Shown piece after piece: positions 1 through 8,892 of a DNA stretch of 64,000 nucleotides; the first letter of the stretch is position 1; each line of letters begins with the position of its first letter. Location of the stretch: positions 3,596,001-3,660,000 of the forward strand of contig OZ220699.1 in NCBI GenBank assembly GCA_965116565.1. The letters run 5' to 3'. The translations under genes were made by a program, and so were the position numbers. This DNA is from Bin87 sp965116565 (GTDB lineage: Bacteria > Chloroflexota > Dehalococcoidia > Lucifugimonadales > UBA3495). Below the pieces are notes generated by a model, which saw only the letters and a list, made by a program, of their open reading frames with translations, was not told the origin of the DNA and made no database searches.

Positions 1-1055
1 GCGGTGTCCCGGCGGCGCTTACGGAGGGCGACCACCTCGTCGGCCACGGACGGGCGGGAGCCGGGGGCGATGGACTCGGCGAGCTTGGCGTCCACCTGCT
101 CCATGACGGTACGGGCGTCGCCGGCAACGCCGTAGGTGTTCTCGTAGTTGCGGCCCAGTTCCTCGGGGTCGATGTCGATCTGGACGACGCGCTGTCCGCC
201 CAGCCACGCGGGGAAGGCGAGGCGGGTGCCGACTGCGAGGATGACGTCGAAGTTGGGCTCGGTCTTTGCCACGGGGTCGTTGCGCAGGCGCAGCGCGCCC
301 AGGGCCAGCGGGTGCCGGTCGTCGATGGCGCCCTTGCCCTCGGCGGTGGTGATGACGGGAGCCTGCAAGCGCTCGGCGAGGCGCACGAGGGGCTGCGATC
401 CCTCGGATGAGATGACGCCGCCGCCGGCCCAGATCAGCGGACGCTGGGCGCCGGCAAGGATGCTGGCGGCCTCGGCGACCTGTTCGTCGGAGGCGGCGGG
501 ACGGGCGTATCCCTCGGATTCGATGAGCGTCACCTCGCCCGGGTCGGCCATGGTTTCCGGCGGCATCTCGACCTCGACGGGACGGGGCCGGCCGGTCTTG
601 AGCTGACGGAAAGCCTCGTGGACGGCCTCGGGGGCCTCCTCGGTGGCCATGATGCGGCGGACGTACTTGGTAACGGGCCGGATGGTGTCCTGCTGGTCGT
701 TGACCTCGTGGAGCATGCCGCGGTCCACGCCGATGAGGTCGCGCTCGATCTGGCCGCAGACGACGAGGACGGGCGACGAGGCGGAGTAGGCGGTGCTGAG
801 GCCGGCGGAGGCGTTGAGCAGGCCGGGTCCGGGGACCATGAGGGCGGTGCCGACCTCGCCGCTGGCGCGGGCGTAGCCGTCGGCCATGTAGGTGGTGGCC
901 TGTTCGTGGCGGGTGGTGATGAACCGGATGCCGGGGACGTCGTTGAGGGCGTCGAGGGCGTGGTAGAGCTGAACGCCGGGGAGTCCGAAAATCACGCGAA
1001 CGCCTTCGAGGTACAACGAGCGCATCAGGGCCTGGCCGCCGGTCATCGTGGGCAT
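1..1055 (-). CDS. Thiamine-pyrophosphate-dependent enzyme, acetolactate synthase-like (partial, C-terminus outside window)
   Basis: The visible 351 codons cover the N-terminal pyrimidine-binding domain and the central domain of the acetolactate synthase/benzoylformate decarboxylase superfamily. The start MPTMTGGQAL is followed by FGLPGVQLYHALD, the conserved TTRHEQATTYMADGYARASG with the catalytic Glu near residue 51, and VMVPGPGLLNASAGL-type text; the central domain shows RPLIWAGGGV and QIDIDPEELGRNY. The PP-binding C-terminal domain lies beyond position 1, so substrate specificity cannot be read. Related enzymes make acetolactate or decarboxylate 2-oxo acids in the cytosol. The start codon ATG at 1055 follows a short leader. 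Nothing suggests a regulatory subunit (ilvN) beside it, so a catabolic or anabolic single-subunit TPP enzyme is likelier than the housekeeping IlvB. Confidence 0.85.
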   Translation of the reverse strand, partial: MPTMTGGQALMRSLYLEGVRVIFGLPGVQLYHALDALNDVPGIRFITTRHEQATTYMADGYARASGEVGTALMVPGPGLLNASAGLSTAYSASSPVLVVCGQIERDLIGVDRGMLHEVNDQQDTIRPVTKYVRRIMATEEAPEAVHEAFRQLKTGRPRPVEVEMPPETMADPGEVTLIESEGYARPAASDEQVAEAASILAGAQRPLIWAGGGVISSEGSQPLVRLAERLQAPVITTAEGKGAIDDRHPLALGALRLRNDPVAKTEPNFDVILAVGTRLAFPAWLGGQRVVQIDIDPEELGRNYENTYGVAGDARTVMEQVDAKLAESIAPGSRPSVADEVVALRKRRRDT

Positions 1056-1186
1056 AACAACACCTTCCTGGGTAGTTTTCTGTGGTTTGGCTTCTGCCGG
1101 TTGGCAGGGCAACCTACGATAGCATACGGTGTCGGGACTGTCATTTTGGGGGTTCGGTTTTTGCGTGGATGGGCAGGATGTGAATA

Positions 1187-1207
1187 GGGCGGGTTTGAAA
1201 CCCGCCC
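1187..1207. repeat. Intergenic palindrome, GGGCGGG-type, copy A
   Basis: Perfect inverted repeat with arms GGGCGGGTTT and AAACCCGCCC around a single G, followed by CCTAACGGTTGCTGG. The same palindrome plus a CTA..GGTTG tail recurs at 2507, and related elements occur at 45604, 51012, 53515 and 54060. It could form a DNA or RNA hairpin. It lies between two minus-strand genes and may also act as a terminator for the GYD gene. Confidence 0.8.
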
Positions 1208-1227
1208 CTAACGGTTGCTGGCAGTAC

Positions 1228-1256
1228 GCTCATCCTTCGACAGGCTCAGGATGAGC
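1228..1256. repeat. Short hairpin repeat (GCTCATCCT...AGGATGAGC)
   Basis: Nine-base inverted arms GCTCATCCT/AGGATGAGC surround TCGACAGGCTC. The internal text TTCGACAGGCTCA recurs at 13467-13479 beside another GCTCA..TGAGC repeat, so this is one member of a dispersed intergenic repeat type. It sits just downstream (minus sense) of the GYD gene end. Confidence 0.65.
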
Positions 1257-1294
1257 GGTGTGGGATGATCAGGGATGAAAGGGAGTCTAGCGCC

Positions 1295-1615
1295 TTACGC
1301 TCCGGGCGGGCGGTAAGTGACGGTCCTGTTGACCGCGGCGTCGATTTCCTCGGGGGTGATGAGTTGCACCGTGCTGATGCTGAGGGCGCCGCCGGCGGTG
1401 ATGACGAGAGAGACGGCCGCCGCCGTGGTGGCGTCGGGGAGGTCGAATACCATGTAGAGGTCCGCGCCGCCGAACGCGTAGTAGAACGACTCCAGCGTGC
1501 CGCCCTGCTCTTTGGCCAGATCGTCGAACACCTGACGGCGAGAGGTGCCGCCCTCTCTCAACAATCCCTGCATTCCTGATGCCGTGTAGTTCGCCTGGTA
1601 CAGATACTTGGGCAT
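1295..1615 (-). CDS. GYD domain protein
   Basis: A 106-residue protein with the pattern of the GYD family (COG4274): N-terminal MPKYLYQANYTASGMQGLL, a middle VFDDLAKEQGGTLESFYYAFG, then ADLYMVFDLPDATTAAAVSL and a C-terminal VQLITPEEIDAAV. The length matches the family's roughly 95-110 residues. The fold is a small ferredoxin-like alpha/beta domain of unknown biochemical role, probably cytosolic. The start at 1615 coincides with the family start. It is a single gene between two unrelated minus-strand genes, flanked by the palindromic repeats at 1187 and 2507. Confidence 0.85.
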   Translation of the reverse strand: MPKYLYQANYTASGMQGLLREGGTSRRQVFDDLAKEQGGTLESFYYAFGGADLYMVFDLPDATTAAAVSLVITAGGALSISTVQLITPEEIDAAVNRTVTYRPPGA

Positions 1616-1823
1616 GTTGCTGTCTCCAAAATTATTGTGTTTCCGTCGGGGTATTTGCCGTGTGCCGGGCTTGACGGATTGGCCCGGACGCCAAGCGGGT
1701 GTGCGCTTCAGCCGGTTGGCGCCACCAATCCTAACCTTACCTCATTAATGGTTGACAGGACAGGAATGGGGCATATTGCCGGAGATCTTGTTCACGTGCC
1801 GACAACGGCGTTGAGGATGAACC

Positions 1824-2381
1824 TTAATCGGTTTGACCGCCGCGGCGCAGTCGGCAACCTGCGGCAATGCCGGCCACGATAAACAAGACGTGTATGAACG
1901 GCGCCACCACCTGGTAAACGGGTGAGATCACGGGCAGGCGTCCCCCGATGGCAAAGTATTGCAGCCAGCCCCAGACAAAACCGAAGGCGAGCAGGACCGA
2001 GATAACAATCAAGAGATTGGCCGAGAGCCGCCGCCGGTCCAGGAGACCAACCCTGCCCTGACCGGACCCCCAGGCCAGTCCTCCCGTGACGTTGACGTAC
2101 AGGACCGCTCCCACAGCCAATGTGAAAAGAAACAGCAGCAAGATCGCCCAGGGGCCACAGAGGAAACCAAAACCGTTTCCGGGGCACGGCAGGAAAATCA
2201 GTCCGAAGGGCAGGGGCGGATAGGAGTGGCTATACAGTTCCCCGTGGAGGATCAAGCCGACGATCGACGGCAGGCCCCGAAATGCAACTGCGGCGAATCC
2301 CCAATCAACCAATGCCAGACCGGCCATCACGAACAGGAACACTCCAATCCTGCGCCCGTTCAATGTCAGGCCGCTGTACAT
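1824..2381 (-). CDS. Hypothetical membrane protein, four predicted TM segments
   Basis: I do not recognise the family. Starting at MYSGLTLNGRR the protein has about 185 residues with hydrophobic stretches GVFLFVMAGLALVDWGFAAVAF, ILLLFLFTLAVGAVLYV, LLIVISVLLAFGFVWGWLQYF and VAPFIHVLFIVAGIAAG (approximate helices), ending in the basic tail CRLRRGGQTD. An upstream in-frame ATG at 2468 would add 29 low-complexity residues; the internal ATG at 2381 is preferred because it puts a basic segment directly before the first helix. No operon partner is obvious. Real coding status is supported by the clean TM pattern only. Confidence 0.55.
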   Translation of the reverse strand: MYSGLTLNGRRIGVFLFVMAGLALVDWGFAAVAFRGLPSIVGLILHGELYSHSYPPLPFGLIFLPCPGNGFGFLCGPWAILLLFLFTLAVGAVLYVNVTGGLAWGSGQGRVGLLDRRRLSANLLIVISVLLAFGFVWGWLQYFAIGGRLPVISPVYQVVAPFIHVLFIVAGIAAGCRLRRGGQTD

Positions 2382-2506
2382 CGCCCGCTCACCGGGGGTG
2401 TTCGATTGCGTCCCTGATTGGTTCCCGAACAATTTCAAACCTTCAGCCGGCGTTGGCGGCGCTAGCACGGCACAACGCAGGCAATGTGGATCAGGCCAAT
2501 GCAGAA

Positions 2507-2528
2507 GGGCGGGGTTTGAAACCCGCCC
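2507..2528. repeat. Intergenic palindrome, GGGCGGG-type, copy B
   Basis: Arms GGGCGGG(G)TTT and AAACCCGCCC with one extra G relative to copy A at 1187, followed by CCTATTGGTTG. It lies between the membrane protein gene and the DUF3500 gene, so copies A and B bracket the GYD and membrane protein genes. Confidence 0.78.
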
Positions 2529-2575
2529 CTATTGGTTGTGAGTAGCGGCCAGCGTGGACCTGGCAGTGCGCGGAT

Positions 2576-3571
2576 CTACAGGACGTGGTACATGAGGCGG
2601 TGGTCGCGGAGGACGTCCGCGGCGAAGTCGTTTTCGACGTCGCGCCACACCGAGTGGATGTGGTTGGCCTCGTTCTGGATGTTGTCGAACTCGACGATGA
2701 AGTGGCCGCCGTGGATGCGGTAGTAGTGGTCGCGGCCGCGGTCGAGTCCACCGGCCCAGACGAGGCGGAAGTTGTCGATGCCGGACTCGCGGATGGCGGC
2801 CATACGCTGCTCGGCGATGGGCGCCGGCACGCCGTTGACGTACTCGGCGATAAGCGTCATCAGGATTTCCTGCTGGGCGCCGTTCATGTCGCGGGCGGCC
2901 AGGCCCTCATCGTTGTGGACAGGCTGCTTGCTGGTGTTGTAGCCGAGGATGTCCCAGGGGGCCTTGTCGTGGATCACGGCCCTGCCGCGCTGGCCGGCGT
3001 CGAGTGAGGCCATCAGATCGACGGCGAGGTCTTCGCGGCGGCCCAGGATGCGCAGGCCTTCCTTGGGTCCCTTGCGGACCTCGGCCGGGTTGGCGCCAAG
3101 GAAGAGCGGGGTTACGGCGATGACCTGGTCGCCCCAGACGCTGTAGTGGACGGACAGGTGGTGGCCCTCAACGCGCCAGCCCCAGGGATCGGGACGGCCC
3201 GGATCGCCGAAGACGGTCCAGTAATACAGTTCAGGATCGCGGACGAAGGTGACCTCGTTCCATTCCTGTTCCAGGGGGCCGAGGACAAGCTCATGCTCGA
3301 TGATGAGGTTGGCCTGGCGGTTGGTCTCGTCGGTGAGGCCGGTGGCGAGGAGTTCCAGGGCCAGGGCGCGCTGCTGCTCGGTCATGTCGCGCAGGGGCAG
3401 GCCGTGGCGATTCAGCGGCGGGTAGTACCAGAAGATACGCTCACCGTCGAGGTAGTGGTAGGTCGCTTTGTCGCGTTGGGCGCTGTCCAGGCTGGCGACC
3501 CAGCGGCGAGCGGAATCCACCATGGCGGCGGCGACTTTGGCGTGGGGATGGGTAAGGCGAGCTTCAGTCAT
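2576..3571 (-). CDS. DUF3500 domain protein
   Basis: A 331-residue protein matching the DUF3500 family: an early helical segment (KVAAAMVDSARRWVASLDSAQR), the aromatic RIFWYYPPLNRHGLPLRDM, then VEGHHLSVHYSVWGDQVIAVTP-like text with TPLFLGANPAEV, and repeated DFRLVWAG-type strands with HYYRIHGGHFIVEFDN near the C-terminus. The His-rich tail (NEANHIHSVWRD) is typical of the family and could hold a metal site, but the biochemical role is unknown. No signal peptide is visible here, so I infer a cytosolic location. It is a single-gene unit; the start at 3571 (MTEARLTHPHAKV) follows an AGGAGGTC ribosome-binding site. Confidence 0.8.
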   Translation of the reverse strand: MTEARLTHPHAKVAAAMVDSARRWVASLDSAQRDKATYHYLDGERIFWYYPPLNRHGLPLRDMTEQQRALALELLATGLTDETNRQANLIIEHELVLGPLEQEWNEVTFVRDPELYYWTVFGDPGRPDPWGWRVEGHHLSVHYSVWGDQVIAVTPLFLGANPAEVRKGPKEGLRILGRREDLAVDLMASLDAGQRGRAVIHDKAPWDILGYNTSKQPVHNDEGLAARDMNGAQQEILMTLIAEYVNGVPAPIAEQRMAAIRESGIDNFRLVWAGGLDRGRDHYYRIHGGHFIVEFDNIQNEANHIHSVWRDVENDFAADVLRDHRLMYHVL

Positions 3572-3687
3572 CGCGGATGACCTCCTGAGGAATGTGTCGT
3601 GTTGAGATGGCGAAAGTGTATTGAGGGTTTGGCGAGGGTGTCAAGAATCGGGGCGGCGGCTCGCGGTTAGCTGAGACCAACGAGGGA

Positions 3688-4185
3688 CTACTGCCGGGTT
3701 TGCCAGTCGGTGCTGAAGTCCAGTTCGCGTATGAATCTGAACGTGTCATGGCACTGTACACCGAAGTCCCTGCACACGTCGGGAACCCTGCGGTTGGCCC
3801 GCGTTGCTCTGGGCCGGGAACGCTCGGTTGAAACTACGCGGCGTTGTGCGGGATCTACAAGTGCGTAAGCAACCAAAAAGGGGTCTTCGTTAAGCAGTTC
3901 AATCTCAACGTCGTGCAGGTCCGGAGCGTAGCCTTCGTCGATCACGCGGCGCATCAAATCGCCATCGACCAATTCGGCGAGCAGCAGGGATTCACGATTT
4001 TGCTTCAACCACCGCGACGGCACATCATCCGCCTGGGTGACTTTGTCATAAACTTACCGTGGGACTTTTGCCAATCCCTGTTGACTCATTGCCACAAGCC
4101 AATCCCAGAACTCCGGGACTCGATCCATAGGGTAATAATCACGATTCGCGTCGATAAGGACATTCGCGTCAAGGAGGTCTAACAT
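3688..4185 (-). pseudogene. DUF4411 (PIN-like) toxin gene interrupted by an in-frame TAA
   Basis: Reading from ATG at 4185 gives MLDLLDANVLIDANRDYY, the N-terminal PIN-like motif of DUF4411, continuing through FWDWLVAMSQQGLAKVPR. Codon 44 (4054-4056) is TAA; the frame then continues VYDKVTQADD and on through FLVAYALVDPA to the normal end DFSTDWQTRQ, giving about 165 positions, the usual family length. Relatives have an acidic residue at the stop (VP-E-VY), so a GAA to TAA change is the simplest explanation. The gene starts 8 bases after the ImmA/IrrE-XRE stop and is in the standard antitoxin-toxin order of that pair. Either the toxin is inactivated, a short N-terminal piece plus a GTG-started C-terminal piece is made, or the base is an assembly error. 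Confidence 0.8.
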
Positions 4186-4193
4186 AAATCCCG

Positions 4194-5396
4194 TTACGAC
4201 GCGCGGTTGGTATCAAACAGCGAGCCAACTTGGGACGGTTTCACTCCCAGGACTTTGGCTGCTTTGGATGTCGTCAAGTCTCCGGAGCTTATTCCTCGCC
4301 TCACCAGGCCAACCAGCGACCGGCCAAGTCGATACCGATTCGTGACGTAGGGGCTAACTGTACCCACGCTTTCCCTCCGGCGAGCTTGTTCGCGTTGCTC
4401 TTCACGTTCCGCCAGCCATTGACTGCGAAACAGGCTTCGCAGCCGGTTGAAGGTGTCCCTTTCAATACCGCCACCGCGCCAAGACTTGTAAGCGGCCATT
4501 GTCCGGCTTAAATTCATCTCATCGGAAAATCGATTAATGAGTTCGACTACTTCCTCAAAGGTGGCGGTGTCCGGAAAGGCCAGATTCTTGCTCTCTTCCT
4601 GTGGCAGCAAAAATTCGCTGGCTATGTCATCGCAAAACCTTTCAATCTCGCTATCGGCCCGGGCTCCGCTAACTCCGGTCTGACCCAGAATCAAGTGAGT
4701 TAGCTCATGGAGCAGGGTGAACGACCATGCCGACCTGGCATCGTGATGGTTGATTATTACGAAGGGCGCAACATCATCCGCAATGGTAAAACCTCGGAAA
4801 ACATCGGTGTCGATATCGGTATGGTGAGTCCCCAAGTTTCCTTTGAGCAACACGAAAACACCGGCGTTTTCAGCTCCCGTCCTCAGTAGTCCGAAAGCCG
4901 CTGTGGGAGTTCGTTGCTTCCGAAAGTCCGCTAAATCTACGTCCAGCAGCGTCCGTAGCGAAGCGAGGACGGCCGCCGGGCCGTCTTCCATCCGACGCGA
5001 GCCGACGAACGTCAATGGCTCGGCCTCCTCCAGATCCTCCAGAACCGCCCGCGCCATGCTTTGGCGGGATCGCACGTCGCGGAATAGAGCGTCCAGCCGA
5101 CCTTCGTCGGCTGCGGAACGCTCAACTGTTAGTGTGCGAAAGTCCGCGCCCCGGTCGCCTTTCGCCGGCGGAATGGGCAAGTAGAATGTAAGCAGCGGCC
5201 GGTGGTACACCCGCGCCATTTCGACCAGAACCGACCGGGACGGCTCATCCAGACCGTATTCGAGGGCGTTGAGTCGGTCAACTGCCGACGCATTCTGCGT
5301 GTCGCGCAGGCTTTGGTTTCTACGGGCTGATTCCTCTTGCGTAAGCCCGGCCGTCTCCCGCGCCCAAACCAGTATTTCCGGGTTGACTCTGGGCAT
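4194..5396 (-). CDS. XRE-family regulator with ImmA/IrrE metallopeptidase domain
   Basis: About 400 residues. The N-terminus (MPRVNPEILVWARETAGLT) is a degenerate helix-turn-helix of the XRE type (residues 1-70), followed by a linker and the ImmA/IrrE zinc peptidase domain with HELTHLILG (HExxH) and a downstream ERFCDDIASEFLLP motif supplying the third ligand. The C-terminal segment (about 320-400) resembles a second small DNA-binding region (LTTSKAAKVLGV). The start at 5396 is chosen over ATG 5465 because AGGCGGGGGC precedes it. Such proteins act as antitoxin/regulators of the adjacent DUF4411 gene, probably by DNA binding and proteolysis in the cytosol; here the partner carries a stop codon. 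Confidence 0.88.
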   Translation of the reverse strand: MPRVNPEILVWARETAGLTQEESARRNQSLRDTQNASAVDRLNALEYGLDEPSRSVLVEMARVYHRPLLTFYLPIPPAKGDRGADFRTLTVERSAADEGRLDALFRDVRSRQSMARAVLEDLEEAEPLTFVGSRRMEDGPAAVLASLRTLLDVDLADFRKQRTPTAAFGLLRTGAENAGVFVLLKGNLGTHHTDIDTDVFRGFTIADDVAPFVIINHHDARSAWSFTLLHELTHLILGQTGVSGARADSEIERFCDDIASEFLLPQEESKNLAFPDTATFEEVVELINRFSDEMNLSRTMAAYKSWRGGGIERDTFNRLRSLFRSQWLAEREEQREQARRRESVGTVSPYVTNRYRLGRSLVGLVRRGISSGDLTTSKAAKVLGVKPSQVGSLFDTNRAS

Positions 5397-5672
5397 CGTT
5401 TTGCCCCCGCCTATGCGTTGTCGCAGGGTGCAGGCATTATAAGACCGACCGGCGGCACACGCCAAACGGCAGCGCCCTTTTTACGAACAGACGAGCACTC
5501 GACCTATCGCCGCTGCGATGCGGGGCTCAATTCGCGGTCGGTAGATACCAACGGTTGCTCCGCATCAGTGCGGCTACGATGGGCTACCAGGTTGGTGGAG
5601 GCGGGGGTAATCTATCGTCGCGGCGTTTGGTGTCGGCATCGAGTAATCAATCGCCAGACGCAGATGAATCTG

Positions 5673-6506
5673 CTAGCGGCTCCGCCGTTCCAGGTTGCGG
5701 ATGGCCTCCTCGATGCGGCGCACCTGCTCGGTGTCGCCGGAGGAGAGGCGGTAGCAGCGGTCGAGGTATAGCTGGGCGAGTTGGGCCGCGACCGGACCAG
5801 TGTCGGCAGCGGTGGCGACGAGGGTGTCGATACCGAACTCGTCGGGCAGGTGGCGGCCAAGGGCGGTCATCTCGGCGGTGATGTCGGCGATGGCTGTGGC
5901 GTCGTTGCCTTCCTGGGCGAACCGGAGGCGGCCCAGCAGTCGGCCCATTTCGGCGAGGCGGTCGCCCTCGCTCATGAAGCTCCACAGGACCTCGTTGACA
6001 CCGAGACCCTGGGTGTCGCCGTCGTCGGGGTCGGAGGCGGTGGATGGCTGACCGGGAGCGCCCAGGGGAATGGCGGCGTCATCGGCTGGGATTGACGCAG
6101 TGGCGGCGGTGGAGCCGGCGGCTTCGTTCCACGCGTCGGAGTATTCCTGCACGGCGCTGGCGACGGACTCCATCATGCGGGCCAGATCGTAGGAGAACAT
6201 GTTGCCGCCATACACAAGGTCGTCGCTGCGCAGGTTGGCGAGCTGAACCAGGCGGTCGTAGCCGCCCTCGATCAGTTCGGACATGGGCGGCATGGCGAAG
6301 GCGGCGAAGTTGGCCAGGGGGCCGGTGTCGCCGCTACCGAGATGGGCAGCCAGGAAGGGCGGGACGTACTTGGTGAGATCGGCGGTGATGGGCAACGTTA
6401 CGATGTAGGTTCCGTACACGTTGTCGGGTTCGGTGTCGACGCGGAAGTAGAGTAGCGCGTGGCCCCGGGGCCGCGTTGGATCGCCGATTTCAAACTGTAT
6501 AGCCAT
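5673..6506 (-). CDS. Hypothetical protein, 277 aa
   Basis: I do not recognise the family. The protein starts MAIQFEIGDPTRPRGHALLYF, a compact beta-rich region resembling a ligand- or nucleic-acid-associated domain (residues 1-110, with TYIVTLPITADLTKYVPPFL). A variable Ala/Pro/Asp-rich linker follows (about 135-165, DDAAIPLGAPGQ), then a helical region (170-277) ending in VRRIEEAIRNLERRSR. No TM segment or signal peptide is seen. The reading frame runs upstream to 6947, but that part overlaps bluB on the same strand, so ATG 6506 is used; it lies 62 bases from the bluB stop, suggesting co-transcription. Function unknown. Confidence 0.7.
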   Translation of the reverse strand: MAIQFEIGDPTRPRGHALLYFRVDTEPDNVYGTYIVTLPITADLTKYVPPFLAAHLGSGDTGPLANFAAFAMPPMSELIEGGYDRLVQLANLRSDDLVYGGNMFSYDLARMMESVASAVQEYSDAWNEAAGSTAATASIPADDAAIPLGAPGQPSTASDPDDGDTQGLGVNEVLWSFMSEGDRLAEMGRLLGRLRFAQEGNDATAIADITAEMTALGRHLPDEFGIDTLVATAADTGPVAAQLAQLYLDRCYRLSSGDTEQVRRIEEAIRNLERRSR

Positions 6507-6568
6507 GAATTGAGTATAGATTAGGTTGGTGGCGATAGCAAAGCGCGGATCAGAAACTATTGCGCCGC

Positions 6569-7312
6569 TTATCCGTCGCGGTCCAGGGCATCGATGAACC
6601 CTTGCCATTGATGATCCGGCGCGGAATTCGCCCAGTCGTCCAGATGGACCAATTGCTGTACGGGCAAGCGGCGGCGCCAACCGGCGGTCTGGAGACCCGG
6701 TTCGTCGGAAAACTGCGTGGGGTAACCCAGGCAGAGGTAAGCGACCGGAATGATGTGCGGGGGTATGCCCAGGATACCGCGCAGTTGGGGCAGCTTGAGG
6801 ATGCTGACCCAGCCCACGCCGATGCCCTCGCTGCGGGCGGCAAGCCAGAGGTTCTGGATGGCGCAGCAGGTGGAATAAACGTCGGTTTCGGGCATGGAGT
6901 TGCGTCCCAAGACGACGTCGGCGCGCGTTGGATCGCAAGTTACGCACAGGTTGATGGGCGCGTCGAGGATGCCCTCCAGCTTCAGCGCCAGATAGGCCGA
7001 GCGACGGGGTTCGTCGAAGAAGCAGGCGGCGGCGTCTCGTTCGCGATCGAACAGATCCTTCACCTGACGGCGCTTCTGCAAGTCCTGAACGAGGATAAAA
7101 TCCCAGGGCTGCATGAAACCCACGGAGGGACCGTGGTGAGCCGCCCTAACGATGCGGGCCAGTTTGTCGTCGGGTATCGGGTCGGGACGGAATTCGCGGA
7201 CATCACGGCGCTGGTATATGGCGCGATACACAGCGTCCCGATCGGCTTCAGCAAAGGCCAGCGATTTCAGGTCAGGCGGATGCTCCTCAGGCTGACGATC
7301 CGTTTGTTCCAT
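6569..7312 (-). CDS. bluB: 5,6-dimethylbenzimidazole synthase BluB
   Basis: A 247-residue FMN-dependent nitroreductase-fold protein that fits BluB, which fragments reduced FMN with O2 to make 5,6-dimethylbenzimidazole, the lower ligand of cobalamin. Diagnostic text: FAEADRDAVYRAIYQRRDVREF at the N-terminus, AAHHGPSVGFMQPWDFIL, LKLEGILDAPINLCVTCDP, the AIQNLWLAARSEGIGVGWVS helix and VAYLCLGYP. These blocks separate BluB from ordinary nitroreductases. The start MEQTDRQ at 7312 leaves a slightly long N-terminus. A cobalamin-binding protein gene is encoded at 31335, and modABC at 13592, so the organism appears to handle both corrinoids and molybdenum. No cob biosynthesis genes are in the window. 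Confidence 0.9.
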   Translation of the reverse strand: MEQTDRQPEEHPPDLKSLAFAEADRDAVYRAIYQRRDVREFRPDPIPDDKLARIVRAAHHGPSVGFMQPWDFILVQDLQKRRQVKDLFDRERDAAACFFDEPRRSAYLALKLEGILDAPINLCVTCDPTRADVVLGRNSMPETDVYSTCCAIQNLWLAARSEGIGVGWVSILKLPQLRGILGIPPHIIPVAYLCLGYPTQFSDEPGLQTAGWRRRLPVQQLVHLDDWANSAPDHQWQGFIDALDRDG

Positions 7313-7539
7313 CCATCCCCCCGAGATAAACCGTTTCCATGCACGACGTCACGGCGCGACACCACACGCCGAGCGGACGACAAGGCGAGACGGTGCAGAT
7401 CCCCGCGAAACAGCGATTCCATGAATCGCAATCATAACACCGTTTGATGCGCCATCACGACGCCGAACCGTTGGAGAAGTGCGCGGTTGTGGAGTCGACA
7501 GGCGTGGTATTTACGGGACTCGGGCCGTCGGACAGATTG

Positions 7540-8616
7540 CTACCGAATGGGAGGGGCGTAGATCAAGCCGCCGTTGTTCCAGAGGTTGTTGAGTCCTCGG
7601 GGCAAGGTGAAAGATTCACCCTGGGGGCCCATGTAGCGGTTGTATATTTCCCCGTAGTTTCCCACCGACTTGATAGCGTCGACTGCGAAGTCGGGTTTGA
7701 GCCCCAGGTCATCCTGTCCGAAGCTGCCTTCGGAGCCCAACATGCGCCGGACGCGGATGTCCTCGCTGTTGCGCATCTCCTCGACGTTGGCTTGGGTGAC
7801 GCCCAGTTCTTCAGCGGTGATCAGCACGTAGAGGACGGTCTTCACCAAGGTGGTCCAGAGGGCATCGCCCCGCGGCACCATGGGCGCCAGCGGTTCTTTG
7901 GAGATGGTTTCAGGCAGAATAATGTGAGCCTCCGGATCGGCGAATGCGCTGCGTACGGCGGCCAACTGGGACTTGTCGATGGTGGTGGCATCGCATTGTC
8001 CTTCTTCATAGGCCTCGTAGGTGGTGGATGTTTCGTCGAAGCTGAGGGTCTCCAGCCGCATTTGGTTCTGCCTGAAGAAGTCTGCGAGATTCAGCTTGGT
8101 GGTGGTGCCCTCAGCCACGCACACGGTGGAGCCGTCGAGTTCCAACGCGCTGTTCACACCCATGGATTTGGGCACCATGAAACCCTGGCCGTCGTAGAAC
8201 ATGATGACGGTAAAATCGCCCCATTGGGCCTCGCGGGTGGTTGTCCACGTGGTGGTGCGAGACAACATGTCCATCTCCGCGGCCTGCAGAAGGGGGCCTC
8301 TGGCGACATAGTGGACGTGGTGGATTTCGACCGCCTGAGGATCGCCCAAGATGGCAGCGGCAACCGCCCGGCAAAGATCAACGTCGAATCCGCGCGTGTT
8401 GCCATCGGAATCGACGTAACCAAACCCGGGAATATCGATCTGAGTGGCGCAGTCAATCTTGCCTTTTTCAATCACCGCATCGATGCGAGAGAACCCGCTT
8501 TCGGTTTGAGTGATTCGGTCGGTTTGCGAAGTGCAGCCCAGGATTACGGAAGCCAACATGCACAATGCGATTATTGCAGCACAGCACCTTGCGTGTTCGT
8601 GTTTGAGGCTTCTCAT
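7540..8616 (-). CDS. General L-amino acid ABC transporter substrate-binding lipoprotein (AapJ-like)
   Basis: 358 residues. A lipoprotein signal (IIALCMLASVILGCTSQ, lipobox LGC) precedes a family 3 periplasmic-binding-protein domain of the AapJ type: GFDVDLCRAVAAAILGDPQAV, LSRTTTWTTTREAQWG, VIMFYDGQGFMVPKSMGV, VCVAEGTTTKLNLADFF, and the C-terminal signature AVGNYGEIYNRYMG with GLNNLWNNGGLIYAPP. It would bind amino acids outside the membrane and hand them to an AapQM/AapP permease. No permease or ATPase gene is adjacent, so it is an orphan binding protein in this window. The promoter region is shared with the divergent comM gene. Confidence 0.88.
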   Translation of the reverse strand: MRSLKHEHARCCAAIIALCMLASVILGCTSQTDRITQTESGFSRIDAVIEKGKIDCATQIDIPGFGYVDSDGNTRGFDVDLCRAVAAAILGDPQAVEIHHVHYVARGPLLQAAEMDMLSRTTTWTTTREAQWGDFTVIMFYDGQGFMVPKSMGVNSALELDGSTVCVAEGTTTKLNLADFFRQNQMRLETLSFDETSTTYEAYEEGQCDATTIDKSQLAAVRSAFADPEAHIILPETISKEPLAPMVPRGDALWTTLVKTVLYVLITAEELGVTQANVEEMRNSEDIRVRRMLGSEGSFGQDDLGLKPDFAVDAIKSVGNYGEIYNRYMGPQGESFTLPRGLNNLWNNGGLIYAPPIR

Positions 8617-8892
8617 GGAATGGTCAAGTCCTTCTGCGTATGAGTCCGATCAACGCATGTTGAATTGGAGATCCTGGCAAGCAGGTTTCGCATTATTTTA
8701 ACAACCGTCAACAAGACCGCTGAACCACATCGGATGATTCGGCCATCATCCTATGCACGCATTCGGCCGCGCGGTCTGATGGGCTCGATCAGTTGGACGG
8801 CACCGGCATGTTGCGTACAGCAGTTCGATTGTGATAATATTCCGAATGTGCGTTTTATTTTCAAACTAATTGCAAAGCGCCTGGAGTAGGAA

